Shown in pieces: positions 5,116 through 7,109 of a stretch of DNA of 7,109 bases; position 1 is the stretch's first letter; every line of letters begins with the position of its first letter. The translations under genes and the position numbers were made by a program. The DNA is from PVC group bacterium (GTDB lineage: Bacteria; Verrucomicrobiota; Kiritimatiellia; SS1-B-03-39; UBA6053): positions 1-7,109 of the forward strand of contig PXDP01000104.1 in the NCBI GenBank assembly GCA_003565035.1, in the 5' to 3' direction. The notes beneath the pieces are model-generated. The model was not told the origin of the DNA and did no database searches. It worked only from the letters and a program-made list of their open reading frames with translations.

Positions 5116-5601
5116 TCAATCTTCGGTTCGTTCCGTTTCCAGATCTTCAAGAACCGCTTCGATGTCTTCCTCAACCTCATCGATCACCGTTTCGGTTTCT
5201 TCGACAAGCTCCACATCGGTTTCTTCGATTACATCTTCAGCTTCGTCAGCCAACTCTTCGACCTCTTCCGCCAGCGGCGTTTCGGGCAGACCCATCATCG
5301 CTTCAGGCAGAGAATCCGTCTGAGCGGCCGGGGCGGGCGTAACGTCCACACCGGTTGTCCGGGAATACACCAGTGCCAGCGCCAAGGTGTTCACCAGAAA
5401 AATTACCGCAAACAGCACCGTGCCTTTGGTGAGCACGTTGCCCGCACGGGCCCCGAAAAGCTGTTCGCCCATTCCGCCGCCGCCAAACGCGGCACCGCCC
5501 AGCCCGCCCCCACTCTTGGAGGGCTGCACCAGGACGATCAGAATGAGCAACACACTGACAATCACTTCGACTGCAATCAAAAAACCGATAAGAATATTCA
5601 T
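5116..5601 (-). CDS. secG: SecG preprotein translocase subunit with a long acidic C-terminal tail
   Basis: Residues 1-80 are a normal SecG: first membrane helix about 3-25, then VLVQPSKSGGGLGGAAFGG with the glycine-rich loop (31-45), then a second helix about 61-80. SecG sits beside SecYE in the inner membrane and stimulates SecA-driven export. The protein continues to 161 residues, well beyond the usual 70-110. Residues 100-161 contain 29 Asp/Glu and a single basic residue (Arg158), in an EEVEELADEAEDVIEET-type pattern that may form a charged helix or stay disordered. The start has a good ribosome binding site (AGAGGA, four bases before the ATG) and lies 9 bp after the tpiA stop, so the two are surely co-transcribed. 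SecG is firm; the role of the tail is unknown. Confidence 0.93.
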   Translation of the reverse strand: MNILIGFLIAVEVIVSVLLILIVLVQPSKSGGGLGGAAFGGGGMGEQLFGARAGNVLTKGTVLFAVIFLVNTLALALVYSRTTGVDVTPAPAAQTDSLPEAMMGLPETPLAEEVEELADEAEDVIEETDVELVEETETVIDEVEEDIEAVLEDLETERTED

Positions 5602-5610
5602 ACAGTCCTC

Positions 5611-6372
5611 TTACGCATCCGCGGCGGCTTTGACAATCTCAATAAATGACTGCGCATCCAGAGCCGCACCGCCAATGAGACCGCCATCAATGTCCGGCTT
5701 GGACAGGAGTTCCGCCGCATTGCCCGGTTTCATGCTGCCGCCGTACTGAATCCGAACCGAATCCGCCGTGGGTTTGTCGGACAGTTTCGCCAGCAGACCG
5801 CGGATCATCGCGTGCACGTCCTGCGCCTGTTCGGGGGTGGCGGTCTTGCCGGTGCCGATGGCCCAGACCGGTTCGTAGGCAATGATCACGTTTTTGAACT
5901 GCGCGGACGTCAATCCTGCCAGTCCGCCGTTGATTTGGGTGGTAATAACCGATTCGATCTGATCGGCTTCGCGCTCTTCCAGCGTTTCGCCCACACAGAC
6001 GATCGGTTTCAGACCGGCGGCCAAAGCGGCGTGAGTCTTTTTGTTGACCGACTCATCGGTTTCGCCAAAATACTGACGCCGTTCGCTGTGTCCGAGGATC
6101 ACATACCGGCAGTACAAATCCCGCAGCATTGCCGCGGAAATTTCGCCTGTATACGCCCCATCGGCTTCCCAGTGCATGTTTTGTGCACCCACCGCGATCT
6201 GGCTGCCGGAGACAGCCTGACTGACCGCACTGATGGCGGTGAACGCGGGACAAAGCACCACATCCACTTTAGTTTCCGCACTGAGTTCGCGCTTCACCGC
6301 ATTGGCCAGCGCTTCGCCCTCGCCCGCGGTCTTGTTCATTTTCCAGTTACCGGCAATAATTTTTTTACGCAT
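5611..6372 (-). CDS. tpiA: Triosephosphate isomerase
   Basis: Full-length (253 residues) glycolytic enzyme interconverting dihydroxyacetone phosphate and glyceraldehyde 3-phosphate, active as a cytoplasmic dimer. The active-site residues are all present: Asn9 and Lys11 in IIAGNWKMN, His95 in ILGHSERRQ, Glu167 in YEPVWAIGTGKTAT (which includes the mobile loop 6), and the phosphate-binding YGGS (210-213) and GGLIGGAAL (230-238). The conserved ADGAYTGE dimer-contact segment is at 70-77. The ATG at 6370-6372 gives the normal N-terminus; the ribosome binding site is a weak purine run (AGAGAAAGAAAAG). It lies downstream of pgk, separated by 113 bp containing three palindromes, and upstream of secG. 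Confidence 0.97.
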   Translation of the reverse strand: MRKKIIAGNWKMNKTAGEGEALANAVKRELSAETKVDVVLCPAFTAISAVSQAVSGSQIAVGAQNMHWEADGAYTGEISAAMLRDLYCRYVILGHSERRQYFGETDESVNKKTHAALAAGLKPIVCVGETLEEREADQIESVITTQINGGLAGLTSAQFKNVIIAYEPVWAIGTGKTATPEQAQDVHAMIRGLLAKLSDKPTADSVRIQYGGSMKPGNAAELLSKPDIDGGLIGGAALDAQSFIEIVKAAADA

Positions 6373-6395
6373 AATACTTTTCTTTCTCTAAAGGG

Positions 6396-6474
6396 TTTTC
6401 CGACCGTCGGAAAACGGTCCGGCTGATTTTCCGATCATCGGAAAAGGCCTCAGCGGCGTTTCCGATGATCGGAA
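6396..6474. repeat. Three evenly phased palindromes between pgk and tpiA
   Basis: TTTTCCGA-CCG-TCGGAAAA (6396-6414), TTTTCCGA-TCA-TCGGAAAA (6427-6445) and TTCCGA-TGA-TCGGAA (6460-6474) are perfect inverted repeats with 3-nt loops. Their centres (6405, 6436, 6467) are exactly 31 bp apart, about three helical turns. The middle one is extended by GCTGA (6422-6426) and TCAGC (6450-6454). They lie inside the operon, so they could be DNA operators, RNA hairpins that separate or protect pgk and tpiA messages, or a REP-like repeat. No T tract follows, so ordinary terminators are unlikely. Confidence 0.8.
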
Positions 6475-6485
6475 GGGGGTTAACT

Positions 6486-7109
6486 TTACTTGTCGGTGAG
6501 GGCAAGCAGTCCGGGAAGCTGTTTTCCTTCCATCAGTTCCAGGCTGGCACCGCCGCCGGTGCTGATGTGGGTGATTTTCTCGTCGAGTCCGGCTTTCTTG
6601 ATAGCACTGACAGAATCGCCGCCGCCGATGATGCTGATGCATTCGGCGTTGTCGGCCACGGCCTGGGCCACGGTGTTGGTGCCGGAGGCGAAGGGCTTCA
6701 TTTCGAAGCAGCCCATGGGACCGTTCCAAATGACGGTTTTGGCTTTGGAAATTTCTTCTGCAAAAAGGGCACTGGTTTTGGGTCCGATGTCCATGCCTTC
6801 CCAGCCGTCGGGAATTTCGCCTTCCACCACCCGTGTGTTGGCAGATTCGCTGAAGTCATCACCAATTACGTTGTCAATCGGCAGCAGGAATTTGACCCCT
6901 TTGGCTTTGGCGTCTTCCATGATTTTGAGGGCGAGTTCCATTTTATCGTCTTCATGGATGGATCCGCCAATCTTCTGGCCCATGGCTTTGAAGAAGGTGT
7001 AGGCCATGCCGCCGCCGATGAGAAGGGTGTCGACTTTGTCCATAAGGTTGACAATCACGTCGATCTTGCCGGAAATCTTGGCACCGCCGATAATCGCCAC
7101 GAAGGGATG
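6486..7109 (-). CDS. pgk: Phosphoglycerate kinase, C-terminal part (5' end outside the window)
   Basis: The frame runs from the window edge to a stop at 6486-6488, giving about 207 residues of the C-terminal, nucleotide-binding domain of phosphoglycerate kinase, which makes ATP from 1,3-bisphosphoglycerate and ADP. It begins HPFVAIIGGAKISGKIDV, a conserved core segment, so the missing part is the N-terminal substrate domain. Further family markers are LLIGGGMAYTF, the VWNGPMGCFE nucleotide-contact segment and the C-terminal GGGDS and STGGGASLELMEGK glycine loops. The GTG at 7098-7100 is an internal valine, not the start. It is the first visible gene of the leftward pgk-tpiA-secG operon. Confidence 0.96.
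   Translation of the reverse strand, partial: HPFVAIIGGAKISGKIDVIVNLMDKVDTLLIGGGMAYTFFKAMGQKIGGSIHEDDKMELALKIMEDAKAKGVKFLLPIDNVIGDDFSESANTRVVEGEIPDGWEGMDIGPKTSALFAEEISKAKTVIWNGPMGCFEMKPFASGTNTVAQAVADNAECISIIGGGDSVSAIKKAGLDEKITHISTGGGASLELMEGKQLPGLLALTDK

Noticed and set aside
5812..6426. Plus-strand 204-residue frame opposite tpiA
   Set aside because: Antisense shadow of a clearly intact tpiA gene.

Overview
The window looks like a chromosomal segment of a Gram-negative-type bacterium with strongly C/G-ending codons in its housekeeping genes. The gene order pgk-tpiA-secG, a long acidic SecG tail and poorly conserved Shine-Dalgarno sites would fit the Planctomycetota/Verrucomicrobiota/Kiritimatiellota side of the tree, but this is an impression from gene content, not a demonstrated placement.

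Layout. (1) 2-433 (+): the C-terminal 143 residues of phosphoenolpyruvate carboxylase. (2) 450-678 (+): AT-rich sequence with a small membrane-protein reading frame that looks frameshifted. (3) 732-2023: an array of short perfect hairpins, each with a 3-nt loop, arranged in 177-179 bp units that are themselves mirror images (D-E-F|A-B-C). An HUH/Y1 (IS200-like, RAYT-like) transposase gene sits on the minus strand exactly in the linker between two units. A second copy of the unit plus a truncated 3' end of the same transposase follows. (4) 2080-2728 (+): a VapBC-type toxin-antitoxin pair (ribbon-helix-helix antitoxin, PIN-domain toxin) with overlapping genes. (5) 2743-3936 (-): an AAA_14/DUF4143 ATPase, convergent with the toxin, whose promoter region carries two tandem inverted repeats. 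(6) 4071-5042 (+): a DUF389 (TIGR00341-like) membrane protein. (7) 5061-5092: a strong rho-independent terminator serving the leftward operon. (8) 7109-5116 (-): pgk (partial), tpiA and secG, transcribed leftward as one probable operon. Three evenly spaced palindromes lie between pgk and tpiA.

How it fits together. The two ends are central carbon metabolism and protein export (Ppc; Pgk-TpiA-SecG). The middle (about 450-3936) is accessory: a repeat/transposase cluster, a toxin-antitoxin module and a stand-alone ATPase of a family common in mobile or variable regions. The most distinctive thing is the hairpin array: its mirrored six-hairpin plan, the base-pair-preserving differences between mirrored hairpins, and the transposase placed in a unit linker together suggest a REP/BIME-like element family mobilised by the embedded transposase. 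Also worth attention are a replaced residue at the inferred aspartate-inhibitor site of the PEP carboxylase, the tandem operators upstream of the ATPase gene, and the 31-bp-phased palindromes in the glycolytic operon.
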